The notes under the pieces were generated by a model, which searched no databases, was not told the DNA's origin, and worked only from the letters and a program-made list of their open reading frames with translations. A stretch of 64,000 nt of DNA. Origin: Oscillospiraceae bacterium (GTDB lineage: Bacteria > Bacillota > Clostridia > Oscillospirales > Oscillospiraceae). Below are positions 41,518 to 49,340 of the stretch, in pieces; position 1 is the first letter of the stretch, and each line of letters begins with the position of its first letter. A program made the translations under genes and the position numbers. Where the stretch lies: assembly GCA_902795345.1 (NCBI GenBank), contig CADBKO010000001.1:181485-245484 (forward strand). Direction: 5' to 3'.

Positions 41518-43278
41518 TCAGACCGCGCCCCGCCGGACCTTGTCCCAGCCCGGGTCGCCGGCGCGCATATCCAGCCCCCGCCGGCTCAGAGCTTCCACCA
41601 TGGCCTCCAGGGTGACGCCCTTGGCGGCTACCACGGCCCGGGCATGGCTGGAAGGCGGCGGAGGCGCTTCCTTCAATTTGTAGAGGTAGCGTAGGCCGTC
41701 CTCCGTCTCCTCCGAGGTCATCACCAGGCTTTGCAGCTTGTCCGAAGCGCCCAGGGCATCGAAGCGTTCCCGGAGCTGGGGCCAGATATGGTTGAAATGG
41801 GTCACCAGCAGGGAGGGGACTCCCTTCCCAGCCAGGTCCGCCAGCAGGTCCACGCAGATCTGCCCGCCCTCCGTAGCGCTGGTGCTGGTCATGGGCTCGT
41901 TGAAAAAGAAGATGCTGCGGTCCGTCATGTGCTCCTGCAGCAGCCCCAGCCGCTGTACCTCCAGCCCCATGCGGCTGTCCTCTCCCGTCTCGCTTTCCCC
42001 GGCGGCAAAGAGGGTCAGCAGCCGGTCCCGGGGGGAGAAGGAAGCCTCCTTCGCAGGCAGCAGGCAGCCCAGCTGCCCCAGGAAAAGGAACTGGCCCGCC
42101 ATGATGAGGCAGCAGGTCTTGCCGGATGAGTTTGGTCCCGTCATGAGGATGCTGCCGCCCTTGCTGAGCGTCAGGTCATTGGGTACCGGCAGAGCGCCGG
42201 TGCAGCTCTGTTCCGGCAGCATGGCCTCCCGGAAACGGAAGGTCACCTCCTCCGTCAGGCTCGGCGCGCAGAGGGGCGCGCCCCTGCTGCGCAGCTTTTC
42301 CGCGAAAGCGGCGGCCCCGGTGTAGAAGCGCAGGGCGTCCCGCAGGGTCAGCAGCTCCTCAATGCCGCTGACGGGGAGCTTCGTGAGGCTTTCCCGCAGC
42401 CTGGTCAGCTTGCTGCGGACCTCATAGCCCACCTCGGATAGGAGGTATTCCTGAAAGAGAGTGCCGGTGCCGGTCTGGGGGAACTGGAGCAGGGAAGTGA
42501 CGCCGCTGCGCTCTTCCCCGCTGCCCGCCGCCTCCAGCATACCGGGGCGGGCGTAGGGCATCTGGCGCACCTCCGCCATCTCCAGGCCCACCACATTCCG
42601 CCGGGCGTCCAGACAGACGTCCACGGCGAAGGCGCTGACGCCCTTCCATTCCACGTCCAGGTCCCGGAGGGCCTTTTCCGTCTCTGCCACCCTGTCCTTC
42701 TCGTAGCAGGCTTCCGCCCACTCTCCCAGGGCCCGGAGCGAGGCGCTGGCGAATTTTTCGCCCCGGGTGCTGCTCCGCAGCAGACCGATGGCCTCGGCGT
42801 AGAGGGCCGTGAGGCGGCGGCGGAAATGGGTGAAGCGCAATAGCTGGGCATAGCGGTTGTCGGCGGCGTTTTCCTCCAGAATGTCCGCCCCCTGCTGGGA
42901 GAGATTCTTCTCCAGCTTCAGCACCGCCTTTTTCAGCCCGTCCACGGCGGCGTCGAGACGGCTGACCTTCATGCCGGTCAGGTTGTCCCGCACGCCCCGG
43001 CTGCAGGTCTCCAGTTCCTCCAGGATGCCTCTCAGCTTCTCCATGGTCTCCCGCAGGGCCGGGTGGTCCAGCAGGTCCCCCAGGATCTCCTGCCGCAGGC
43101 GTATGGTCTCCCCGTCGTCCGTCAGCAGGCCGAAAGCGAATTCCAGGGCTTCCCCCGCGCCGAGGCCGGGAAAGAGCAGCTGGCTCAGGCGCGTCAGCTC
43201 CAGGTCCTCCGCAGCGAGGGAGGCGTCCAGCCCCCCGCGCTTCTCCCCGCCGGGCCGGAGCAGTTCGTTTCCGTTCAT
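41518..43278 (-). CDS. MutS-like ATPase (first of tandem pair)
   Basis: A 586-residue paralogue of the next gene. An extended helical N-terminal region precedes the MutS ATPase domain with Walker A SILMTGPNSSGKTCCLI (about residue 390) and Walker B-like SIFFFNEPMTSTSATEGG, then SLLVTHFNHIW. It lacks mismatch-binding and Smr domains. Two unlike short MutS proteins in one operon suggest a heterodimer, as MutS proteins act as dimers. Role in repair, recombination or another process is unknown. GGGAG lies upstream of the ATG. Confidence 0.83.
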   Translation of the reverse strand: MNGNELLRPGGEKRGGLDASLAAEDLELTRLSQLLFPGLGAGEALEFAFGLLTDDGETIRLRQEILGDLLDHPALRETMEKLRGILEELETCSRGVRDNLTGMKVSRLDAAVDGLKKAVLKLEKNLSQQGADILEENAADNRYAQLLRFTHFRRRLTALYAEAIGLLRSSTRGEKFASASLRALGEWAEACYEKDRVAETEKALRDLDVEWKGVSAFAVDVCLDARRNVVGLEMAEVRQMPYARPGMLEAAGSGEERSGVTSLLQFPQTGTGTLFQEYLLSEVGYEVRSKLTRLRESLTKLPVSGIEELLTLRDALRFYTGAAAFAEKLRSRGAPLCAPSLTEEVTFRFREAMLPEQSCTGALPVPNDLTLSKGGSILMTGPNSSGKTCCLIMAGQFLFLGQLGCLLPAKEASFSPRDRLLTLFAAGESETGEDSRMGLEVQRLGLLQEHMTDRSIFFFNEPMTSTSATEGGQICVDLLADLAGKGVPSLLVTHFNHIWPQLRERFDALGASDKLQSLVMTSEETEDGLRYLYKLKEAPPPPSSHARAVVAAKGVTLEAMVEALSRRGLDMRAGDPGWDKVRRGAV

Positions 43279-43361
43279 GTGGCTTCTCCCGTGTGTCGGT
43301 TTGATTGGGCTATATTGTAGATGGCCGGGAAATAAAAGTCAATTATCTGAAAAGGAAACAC

Positions 43362-43390
43362 TTGAGAATTGGACGGGCGGCTGTTATAAT
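43362..43390 (+). promoter_or_regulatory. Promoter of the aldehyde oxidoreductase gene
   Basis: TTGAGA (43362-43367) and a perfect TATAAT (43385-43390) are 17 bp apart, about 42 nt before the coding start. Confidence 0.88.
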
Positions 43391-43431
43391 GGCAAAAGGA
43401 TTACTGTGACTACCCATTCTCATAGGAAAGG

Positions 43432-46257
43432 ATGATACGTTTGGCTAAACTCACCAGAATGGCTTTCGAGATCAACGGCGTGAATCGTTTCGTGATCGTC
43501 GATCCCGAAAAGGACAAGCTCTCCACCGTCCTGCGGCGGATGGGCCTCACCGGCGTGAAGGTCGGCTGCGGCATCGGTGTCTGCGGCGCCTGCACCGTGC
43601 TGATCGACGGCAAGCCGGTCCGCTCCTGCACCAAGAAGATCGCTTCCATCCCCGAAAACAGCATCGAAGGGATCGGCGCCCCCGGCAGGCTGCACCCCCT
43701 GCAGCAGGCGTGGATCACCTACGGCGGCATCCAGTGCGGCTTCTGCACCCCCGGGTTCATCGTCTCCGCCTACGGGCTGCTGCTCACGAACCCCAACCCC
43801 ACCCGCGAGGAAGTGCGCGACTGGTTCCGTACGAACCACAATGTCTGCCGCTGCACGGGCTACAAGCCCATCGTGGACTCCGTCATGGAGGCCGCCGCCG
43901 TCATGCGCGGCGAGAAGACCATGGACGACATCACCTACAAGTATCAGGGTGAGGACGTCTACGGCTCCAAGATGCCCAGGCCCACCGCCCTGGCCAAGGC
44001 CACCGGCCTTGCGGATTACGGCGATGACATCGCCCTGAAGATGCCCGAAGGCGTTGCTTATCTGGCTCCCGTCCTGGGCGAAGCTCCCCATGCGAAGATC
44101 ATCGACATCGACGTGAGCGAAGCCGAGAAGATGCCCGGCGTCATCAAGGTCCTGACCGCCAAGGACGTGAAGGGCACCAACAACATCGACTTCCCCGCCG
44201 TGGTGCCCCGGCAGAAGGGCAGCGGCCTCACCGAGTTCCCCATCATCTGCGGCGAAAAGCTCTGCCGCATGGGCGACGTGGTGGCCCTGGTCTGCGCCGA
44301 CACCCGGGACCATGCCCGGGAGGCTGCCAAGAAGGTCAAGCAGACCCTGGAGGTCCTGCCCGCCTACATGACCCTGCCCGAGGCTGCCATGCCCACCGCC
44401 ATCCAGCTCCACAAGAACGTGCCCAACTTCTATATGGAACAGCCCTGCTACAAGGGCGACGCGCCCGAGATCATCGAGGATGCGCCCATCGTGGTGGAAG
44501 GCGCCTTCCACAGCCAGCATGAGCCCCATCTGCCCATCGAGCCCGACACCGTGCAGGCCTACTGGGGCGTGGACGGCATGATGACCGTGCAGTGCAAGGC
44601 CCAGGCCCTCACCGAAGCCCAGGAGGGCATCGAGCAGGGCTGCGGCATCCCCAAGGACAACATCCGCATCATCCAGAACACCGTGGGCGGCTCCTTCGGC
44701 TATGCCGTCACCGCCAACACCTTCGCGCTGGTGGTCACCGCCGTGCAGAATCTGGATATGCCCTGCAGCATGACCCTCAGCTGGGATGAATTCCAGCACA
44801 TGTCCGGCAAACGCAGCGCCACCTACACCAACGGCCGTCTGGCCGTGGACAAGGACGGCAAGATCCTGGCCGCCGAGTACGATGTGGGCCTGGACCACGG
44901 CGCTTACGGCGTGGTGGCCGGCAAGATCTTCAACAACCTGGTGTCCGTGGGCTTCCACGGCTACAACATCCCCGCCTTCCGCGGCCTGGCCCGCGGCGTC
45001 GCCACCAACCAGGGCTTCAACGCCGCCTACCGCGGCTTCGGCGCCCCCCAGATCTACACCACCACCGAGGCCCTCATCGACATGGCGGCCGAGGCCTGCG
45101 GCATGGATCCCTGGGAGTTCCGCTACAAGAATGCGGCCCGTCCCGGCGACCTGACCATCAACAGCATGCCTTATCAGGATTATCCCTATCCCCACATGCT
45201 GGAGGTCATCAAGCCCTACTACGACAAGTATAAGAAGGAAGCTGAGGAAGGCAAGGCTGCCGGCAAGGCCATGGGCGTCGGCATTTCCATGGGCGGCTTC
45301 CTCATCACCATCGGCATGTTCGACCAGGCGGAAGTGGCGCTGGAGCTGCGGCCCGACGGCGGTATCACCTGCTACGACACCTGGGAGGACGTCGGCCAGG
45401 GCGGCGACATCGGCTCCCTGACCCACACCGTCAAGGCCCTGTCTCCTCTGGGCATCCGGCCCGATCAGGTCCATCTGGTGATGAACGACACCAAGACCTG
45501 CCCCGACACCGGCCTCGCCGCCGCTTCCCGCTGCCACTACATGGGCGGCAACGCCATCATCGACGCTGCCAAGCAGCTGATGGAGGCCATGAAGAAGCCC
45601 GACGGCAGCTGGCGCACCTATGACGAGATGGTCGCTGAGAACATCCCCGTCAAGTATATCGGTCACTATGACCAGTTCAACATCGGCCTGCCTCCCGGAC
45701 TGGATCCCAACACCGGCGTTGGCGAGAAGAACCCCACCTATATGTATAACGTCAACACCTGCCTGGTGGAAGTGGACACCGCCACCGGCAAGACCCAGGT
45801 CAAGCGCTGGACCACCGTGGCGGACGTGGGCGTCATCGGCAACCGGCTGGCTGTGGACGGCCAGGCCTACGGCGGCCTGAGCCACTCCATCGGCTTCGCC
45901 CTCAGCGAGAACTACCTGGCCGACAAGAAGACCAGCACCCTGGCGGGCGCCGGCGTGCCCACCATCGATATGATCCCCGACGATTACAATGTGATCTATA
46001 TCGAGAATCCGCGGCCCAACGGACCCAACGGCTCCTGCGGCTGCTCCGAGTGCTTCCAGTCCTCCGGCCACATGGCGGTCATCAACGCCATCAAGAATGC
46101 CTGCGGCGTCCGCATCTACCAGCTGCCCGCCACCCCCGACAAGGTGAAGCAGGCCCTGGCAGACAAGGCTGCCGGCAAGGAAGAGAAGCCCGAATTCTGG
46201 TTCCTCGGCTCCGATATGGACGACGAGCTGGAGTACATCAAGGCCAATCCCATGTAA
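43432..46257 (+). CDS. mop: Molybdenum-dependent aldehyde oxidoreductase (Mop-like)
   Basis: A 941-residue xanthine-oxidase-family enzyme in one chain. A plant-type [2Fe-2S] domain has C46, C51, C54 and C66, and a helical [2Fe-2S] domain has C102, C105, C139 and C141. Two molybdopterin domains follow, with VGGSFGYAV, AAYRGFGAPQ and DVGQGGDIGS. It aligns along its length with Desulfovibrio gigas Mop, including the catalytic glutamate (E873), but the loop around it is cysteine-rich (GSCGCSECFQ). It should oxidise aldehydes to acids. ATG 43432 almost abuts its AAAGG; TTG 43441 has better spacing and may be the real start. Confidence 0.93.
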   Translation: MIRLAKLTRMAFEINGVNRFVIVDPEKDKLSTVLRRMGLTGVKVGCGIGVCGACTVLIDGKPVRSCTKKIASIPENSIEGIGAPGRLHPLQQAWITYGGIQCGFCTPGFIVSAYGLLLTNPNPTREEVRDWFRTNHNVCRCTGYKPIVDSVMEAAAVMRGEKTMDDITYKYQGEDVYGSKMPRPTALAKATGLADYGDDIALKMPEGVAYLAPVLGEAPHAKIIDIDVSEAEKMPGVIKVLTAKDVKGTNNIDFPAVVPRQKGSGLTEFPIICGEKLCRMGDVVALVCADTRDHAREAAKKVKQTLEVLPAYMTLPEAAMPTAIQLHKNVPNFYMEQPCYKGDAPEIIEDAPIVVEGAFHSQHEPHLPIEPDTVQAYWGVDGMMTVQCKAQALTEAQEGIEQGCGIPKDNIRIIQNTVGGSFGYAVTANTFALVVTAVQNLDMPCSMTLSWDEFQHMSGKRSATYTNGRLAVDKDGKILAAEYDVGLDHGAYGVVAGKIFNNLVSVGFHGYNIPAFRGLARGVATNQGFNAAYRGFGAPQIYTTTEALIDMAAEACGMDPWEFRYKNAARPGDLTINSMPYQDYPYPHMLEVIKPYYDKYKKEAEEGKAAGKAMGVGISMGGFLITIGMFDQAEVALELRPDGGITCYDTWEDVGQGGDIGSLTHTVKALSPLGIRPDQVHLVMNDTKTCPDTGLAAASRCHYMGGNAIIDAAKQLMEAMKKPDGSWRTYDEMVAENIPVKYIGHYDQFNIGLPPGLDPNTGVGEKNPTYMYNVNTCLVEVDTATGKTQVKRWTTVADVGVIGNRLAVDGQAYGGLSHSIGFALSENYLADKKTSTLAGAGVPTIDMIPDDYNVIYIENPRPNGPNGSCGCSECFQSSGHMAVINAIKNACGVRIYQLPATPDKVKQALADKAAGKEEKPEFWFLGSDMDDELEYIKANPM

Positions 46258-46303
46258 TGGCGCGGCGTTGACCGGGATTCCGCAAAAAGCGAAAAAAGCA
46301 GAG

Positions 46304-46333
46304 AAGGGGCTCCGGCAATCGCCGGGGCCCCTT
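46304..46333 (+). terminator. Oxidoreductase terminator, first copy
   Basis: AGGGGCTCCGGC and GCCGGGGCCCCTT arms (AATC loop) lie 47 nt after the stop. The 29-bp stretch 46305-46333 is repeated exactly at 46486-46514. In this copy the expected T-tract is replaced by the inserted element (CAGACC). Confidence 0.75.
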
Positions 46334-46485
46334 CAGACCGCAGACAGACCCTTCTGGCAGGGTTTCGATATGCATGGGGGATCTGTGAAGGGGGACGGGA
46401 ATCCCCCTTCACGTTATATCCTTGCAAAATCAGAATACAATTCTGATTTTGCTGCTCAAGCTGTCGACACTTTGTCGACAGCTTG
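46334..46485 (-). mobile_element. Terminator-associated hairpin element, copy A
   Basis: Read on the minus strand, 152 bp begin CAAGCTGTCGAC (12-bp hairpin with GTCGACAGCTTG). They continue with GCAAAATCAGAAT/ATTCTGATTTTGC (13-bp hairpin), AAGGATATAACGTG, a GAAGGGGGA/TCCCCCTTC hairpin and a tail ending TGTCTGCGGTCTG. It is flanked on both sides by exact copies of the local terminator. It is homologous to 58786-58985 in opposite orientation. It encodes nothing recognisable. Confidence 0.75.
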
Positions 46486-46517
46486 AGGGGCTCCGGCAAT
46501 CGCCGGGGCCCCTTTTG
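46486..46517 (+). terminator. Oxidoreductase terminator, second copy
   Basis: An exact 29-bp repeat of 46305-46333, followed here by TTTTGCTC, so this copy retains the functional T-tract. Confidence 0.8.
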
Positions 46518-46531
46518 CTCGGAAATAGTGC

Positions 46532-46560
46532 TTGCAATCGGGAAAAAGTTATTGTAATAT
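46532..46560 (+). promoter_or_regulatory. Promoter of tRNA-Leu
   Basis: TTGCAA (46532-46537) and TAATAT (46555-46560) are 17 bp apart, 11 nt before the mature tRNA. Confidence 0.75.
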
Positions 46561-46571
46561 GTGAAGCACAT

Positions 46572-46659
46572 GCCGGCGTGATGGAATTGGCAGACGTGAC
46601 GGACTCAAAATCCGTTGGGCTAATCACCCGTGCGGGTTCGACCCCCGCCGCCGGCACCA
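46572..46659 (+). tRNA. tRNA-Leu (anticodon CAA)
   Basis: An 88-nt class II tRNA with encoded CCA. The acceptor arms are GCCGGCG and CGCCGGC, the anticodon stem ACGGA/TCCGT carries loop CTCAAAA (anticodon CAA, reads UUG), a long variable arm follows, and the T-loop is TTCGACC. TrmL, encoded at 32 kb, modifies the wobble ribose of this class of tRNA. Confidence 0.96.
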
Positions 46660-46800
46660 GAAAAGGCCGCCCCACCGGGGGCGGCCTTTTCTGGTCACGA
46701 AGACGGGTCTCATCGGAGTCGCTGCCGGAGGCGAGCGGGCGCCCGAGCGCACAGCGCGAGGAAGTGCCCTTGGGGTATTCGACCCCCGCCGCCGGCACCA
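46637..46800 (+). repeat. Duplicated tRNA-Leu 3' end
   Basis: The last 23 bases of tRNA-Leu (46637-46659, beginning TTCGACCCCCGCCGCCGG) recur exactly at 46778-46800, with no tRNA body before the second copy. A shorter match (CGCCGGCACCAC) is at 47062-47073. This resembles remnants of integration at the tRNA, but no integrase is seen. Confidence 0.75.
46656..46695 (+). terminator. Terminator of tRNA-Leu overlapping its CCA end
   Basis: ACCAGAAAAGGCCGCCCC and GGGGCGGCCTTTTCTGGT form an 18-bp stem with an ACCG loop. The 5' arm begins inside the tRNA's ACCA, so the hairpin could influence 3' processing. Confidence 0.8.
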
Positions 46801-47057
46801 CGTCGGAAGAACGCAGCTCCATTCCGTTTCCGCGGTTTCCGAAAGAGCCGCGAAAACTGCATATCCGCTGCGTCCTTCCTCCTCTCAAAATCGGACCCAC
46901 TACGTTGGGCTCCGATTTTGCTTTTTTGCGGTGGAGACTGGCGCCGAAAACTTTGTATCGCTTCGTTGCTCCTCCTTACCAAATCGGACCCGCTTCGCTG
47001 GGCTCCGATTTGGGTCTCCGGGGCGGCCTTTTCTGGTCACGAAGACGGGTCTCATCG
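46678..47057 (+). repeat. 38-bp direct repeat pair around tRNA-derived sequences
   Basis: The 38-bp stretch starting GGGGCGGCCTTTTCTGGTCA occurs at 46678-46715 and exactly again at 47020-47057. Between them two similar hairpins of AAATCGGACCC/GGGCTCCGATTT type occur near 46889-46921 and 46980-47012. The pattern suggests stepwise segmental duplication. Confidence 0.75.
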
Positions 47058-47107
47058 AAATCGCCGGCACCACAAAAGGACGTCGCCTTGGAAAAGGAGA
47101 CGGCATC

Positions 47108-47139
47108 AGGAAAACCCCCGGGAAACCGGGGGTTTTCCT
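47108..47139. terminator. Terminator before the alpha/beta hydrolase gene end
   Basis: AGGAAAACCCCCGG and CCGGGGGTTTTCCT form a 14-bp stem with a GAAA loop, with TTTTGC after it on the + strand. It is 36 nt beyond the stop of the leftward hydrolase gene. Confidence 0.75.
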
Positions 47140-47175
47140 TTTGCTCGCTGCTGTTTGCGGCTTTTTTTCGGCAAC

Positions 47176-48078
47176 TCACCGGAAAGCCCTTTTCAGGAAG
47201 CTGACTCTCTTCCCGATCAGCTCCTTCACGATGCCGCTTTTCAGCATCATATCGTAACCGTGGACCGTTCCCTTCGTGTTGTGAAGCTCCACTTCGATCC
47301 CTGCCGAGCGCAGCTTTTCCGCATAGAGGATCGCGCCGTCCCGCAGCGCGTCAAACTCCGCAGTCTCGATATAGGTCATGGGGGTCCCCGCAAAAGACTC
47401 CGCTTCGATGGGGGAGCGGTAGGCGAGCTTCCCCGCCGCTTCATCCTGCACATACCAAGCCCCATAGGTTTCCATATCCCGGCTGTTGCACATGGGCGTA
47501 TCCGTGTACCGGCGGAGCGATTCCGTTTCCCCGGCGTTGCCGACAGCCGGATAAGTCAGCAGCTGGGCACAGGGTGCCGGAAGCCCCTCGTCCAGCGCCC
47601 GGAGGCATACCGCCATGGATAATGTGCCGCCTGCGCTGTCGCCGCACACGGCGATCCCGGCTCCTTCGGCCATCTCCAGGAGCCGCCGATACGCAGCAAA
47701 GCAATCATCCACAGCGGCGGGGAAGGGATATTCTGGCGCGAGCCGGTAGTCCGGGAACAAGACCCGGCAGCCGACCTGCTGCGCATACATGCTCGCCAGC
47801 TTGTACTGATAGGGCGCGGCGGGGAAAGCGTAGCCGCCGCCGTGGCAGTAGAGAAGACAAGCGTCTGTCTTTCCTTCCACGGGGATATACAGCAGAGCCC
47901 TCACAGCCTGCCCGGTGTCTGCCGGTATCCGGACACGCTCGACTCTTACGGCCCTGCTCGATCTTTGCTGATGGTACAGCAGCCCCATCGACTTCTGGAT
48001 CATCGGAATGGTCCTTCGATTCAGAGGAGGATGGATCGCCGCCAGCATTTTGAAATCGGGGTGGATAGGATATTCCAT
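47176..48078 (-). CDS. Alpha/beta hydrolase, acetyl-esterase (HSL) family
   Basis: A 300-residue esterase of the hormone-sensitive-lipase group. The oxyanion motif is LLYCHGGGYAFPAAP, then FPDYRLAPEYPFPAAVDDC. The nucleophile elbow is VCGDSAGGTLS, the acid lies in AEFDALRDGA and the histidine in VHGYDM. Such enzymes hydrolyse short-chain esters; the natural substrate is unknown. GGAGGGA lies upstream of the ATG. It is the first gene of the accessory stretch after tRNA-Leu. Confidence 0.92.
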   Translation of the reverse strand: MEYPIHPDFKMLAAIHPPLNRRTIPMIQKSMGLLYHQQRSSRAVRVERVRIPADTGQAVRALLYIPVEGKTDACLLYCHGGGYAFPAAPYQYKLASMYAQQVGCRVLFPDYRLAPEYPFPAAVDDCFAAYRRLLEMAEGAGIAVCGDSAGGTLSMAVCLRALDEGLPAPCAQLLTYPAVGNAGETESLRRYTDTPMCNSRDMETYGAWYVQDEAAGKLAYRSPIEAESFAGTPMTYIETAEFDALRDGAILYAEKLRSAGIEVELHNTKGTVHGYDMMLKSGIVKELIGKRVSFLKRAFR

Positions 48079-48140
48079 ATTGCTGTCCCTCCGCTCCTGT
48101 CAGCTATCTTGTTTGTCTCCCCAGCCGGGAGTCGCCGCTT

Positions 48141-48464
48141 TCATTTTCTGATAAACGAATCATCCGTTTGCCCATCGTCACGGATGAACCGTTCCACTTT
48201 CATATGGAGATCATATTTTTCTCTGAGCCTGGCAATCGTTGCCATCATGGGGGAGGCGTGATGGATATCGCTGGAGGCCTGATCCTTCCAGCTGTCGATC
48301 AGGAGTATGGTTTCCGGATCATGCATGGGGACAAAGTATTCGTAACGAAGATTCCCGGCTTCGGCACGGATCGCATCTGCCGTACCGGAGGATTCCATTT
48401 CTTCGGCAAATCTCCGCGCTGCGCCGTTTTCCCCCGTATAATACAGGTTTACGGTTATGCTCAT
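48141..48464 (-). CDS. Antibiotic-biosynthesis-monooxygenase-like small protein
   Basis: A 107-residue ferredoxin-like ABM-fold protein, with ITVNLYYTGENGAARRFAEEM at the N-terminus, LRYEYFVPMHDPETILLIDSWKDQASSDIHHASPMM in the centre, and an acidic-basic tail. The E/D-S-W-x-D and H..S pattern matches putative quinol monooxygenases such as YgiN. The exact substrate is unknown. GAGGTAAAAACAG precedes the ATG. Codon usage is less GC-rich than upstream genes. Confidence 0.82.
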   Translation of the reverse strand: MSITVNLYYTGENGAARRFAEEMESSGTADAIRAEAGNLRYEYFVPMHDPETILLIDSWKDQASSDIHHASPMMATIARLREKYDLHMKVERFIRDDGQTDDSFIRK

Positions 48465-48512
48465 CTGTTTTTACCTCTATGATCTATAATCTCTCGGAAT
48501 GATCCGCGGCGT

Positions 48513-49172
48513 TTATCCCTTGCTTTTCAAACCGGCGAGCCCTTTTCCCATGGCGGCGATCGAGATTGCAAGCACCGCAAGCATGATCGCCGCGCTTGTT
48601 ATGGCCGACAGGGTGAGCATCTCCGTGCTCTCGTTCTTCATGTTTACCATGATAAGCGTGTTTTGCAGCGAAAGGATCGACACAAGCGCATCCACAAAGC
48701 TGATGGTGCGAAGCAGGCGTATCAGGCGATTCGACGATCTTTTTCTTCTTTTGAGATTGACCGAGGCCATGATGACTTTATACGTCGTATACGCCGCCAT
48801 TGCGATTGCTGGGATCAGGGACATATTCACGGGTTTTTGCCGGATCACCATGAGGGATACGGGTATGACGAGACAGATATTCAGGAGCAAAAGCAGCGCC
48901 GCCGACGCGATATAAACCTTCTTTTGAAACTGCTTCGGATCCCTTTCCCGGGCAGTCCTTTTTCTTGCCGAGATGATGACGCCCCGCAGGATCACAAGAA
49001 CAAGGTAGTAAACGCAGATCGTCCCGTGCCATAATGAAGCGTGATAAATCCCGAGAAAGCCGTTGTACAGTGCAAATACTGCCGTGACGGCAAGCGAACC
49101 GAAAGCGGCAGCCACGGTTTTGAAATCATAATCGGTCTTCCACCGGTCGAAGAATTCCTCTATTCGATGCAT
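48513..49172 (-). CDS. Membrane protein of unknown function
   Basis: A 219-residue protein with about five to six predicted helices (near residues 22-42, 48-68, 88-110, 118-136, 155-175 and 185-207). Basic segments SARKRTARERDPKQ and NLKRRKRSSNRLIRL lie between them. I do not recognise a family. Its ATG overlaps the end of a TetR-like remnant by about 13 nt, so it was probably once co-transcribed with and controlled by that regulator. Base composition is lower in GC than the surrounding core genes. Confidence 0.7.
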   Translation of the reverse strand: MHRIEEFFDRWKTDYDFKTVAAAFGSLAVTAVFALYNGFLGIYHASLWHGTICVYYLVLVILRGVIISARKRTARERDPKQFQKKVYIASAALLLLLNICLVIPVSLMVIRQKPVNMSLIPAIAMAAYTTYKVIMASVNLKRRKRSSNRLIRLLRTISFVDALVSILSLQNTLIMVNMKNESTEMLTLSAITSAAIMLAVLAISIAAMGKGLAGLKSKG

Positions 49173-49340
49173 TTCTCATCCCGCCCGTATGCCATCGTGT
49201 GCCGCATGATGAGGTCGATGATCTTTTCCACGTCGTCGCGGCAATTGCCCTCAAGCCATTTCCCGATGATAGCCACCGTGCCTTGCGTATAGAATGCGAA
49301 CACGTATCCTTCGTCGGCTTCCCGACGGGTTCCGGTCTCA
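49160..49340 (-). pseudogene. C-terminal remnant of a TetR-family regulator
   Basis: On the minus strand this stretch encodes, in one frame ending with TAG at 49160, about 58 residues resembling the TetR C-terminal ligand domain (EGYVFAFYTQGTVAIIGKWL, then CRDDVEKIIDLIMRH). There is no start codon or N-terminal helix-turn-helix; the frame runs into the 3' end of the DUF4116 gene. I infer a regulator decapitated by insertion or deletion, with its former target membrane gene still attached downstream. Confidence 0.6.

Larger units (their letters stand above)
46258..47175. other. Repeat and tRNA region downstream of the oxidoreductase
   Basis: About 900 bp contain two copies of one terminator around a hairpin element, tRNA-Leu with its promoter and terminator, and a patchwork of direct repeats including partial tRNA 3' ends (listed separately). 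No protein-coding gene is convincing; frames here read through the tRNA. Confidence 0.75.

Noticed and set aside
43420..46071. An 883-codon open frame on the minus strand
   Set aside because: Exact antisense shadow of the Mop-like oxidoreductase, which has all eight Fe-S cysteines and molybdopterin motifs.
46637..46800. Complete att-bounded genomic island
   Set aside because: The duplicated tRNA end is only 141 bp away and encloses no gene, and no integrase is present, so an island with attL/attR cannot be claimed.
46422..47204. Open frames across tRNA-Leu and the downstream repeats
   Set aside because: They translate tRNA and repeat sequence on either strand, lack ribosome binding sites and have no domain similarity.
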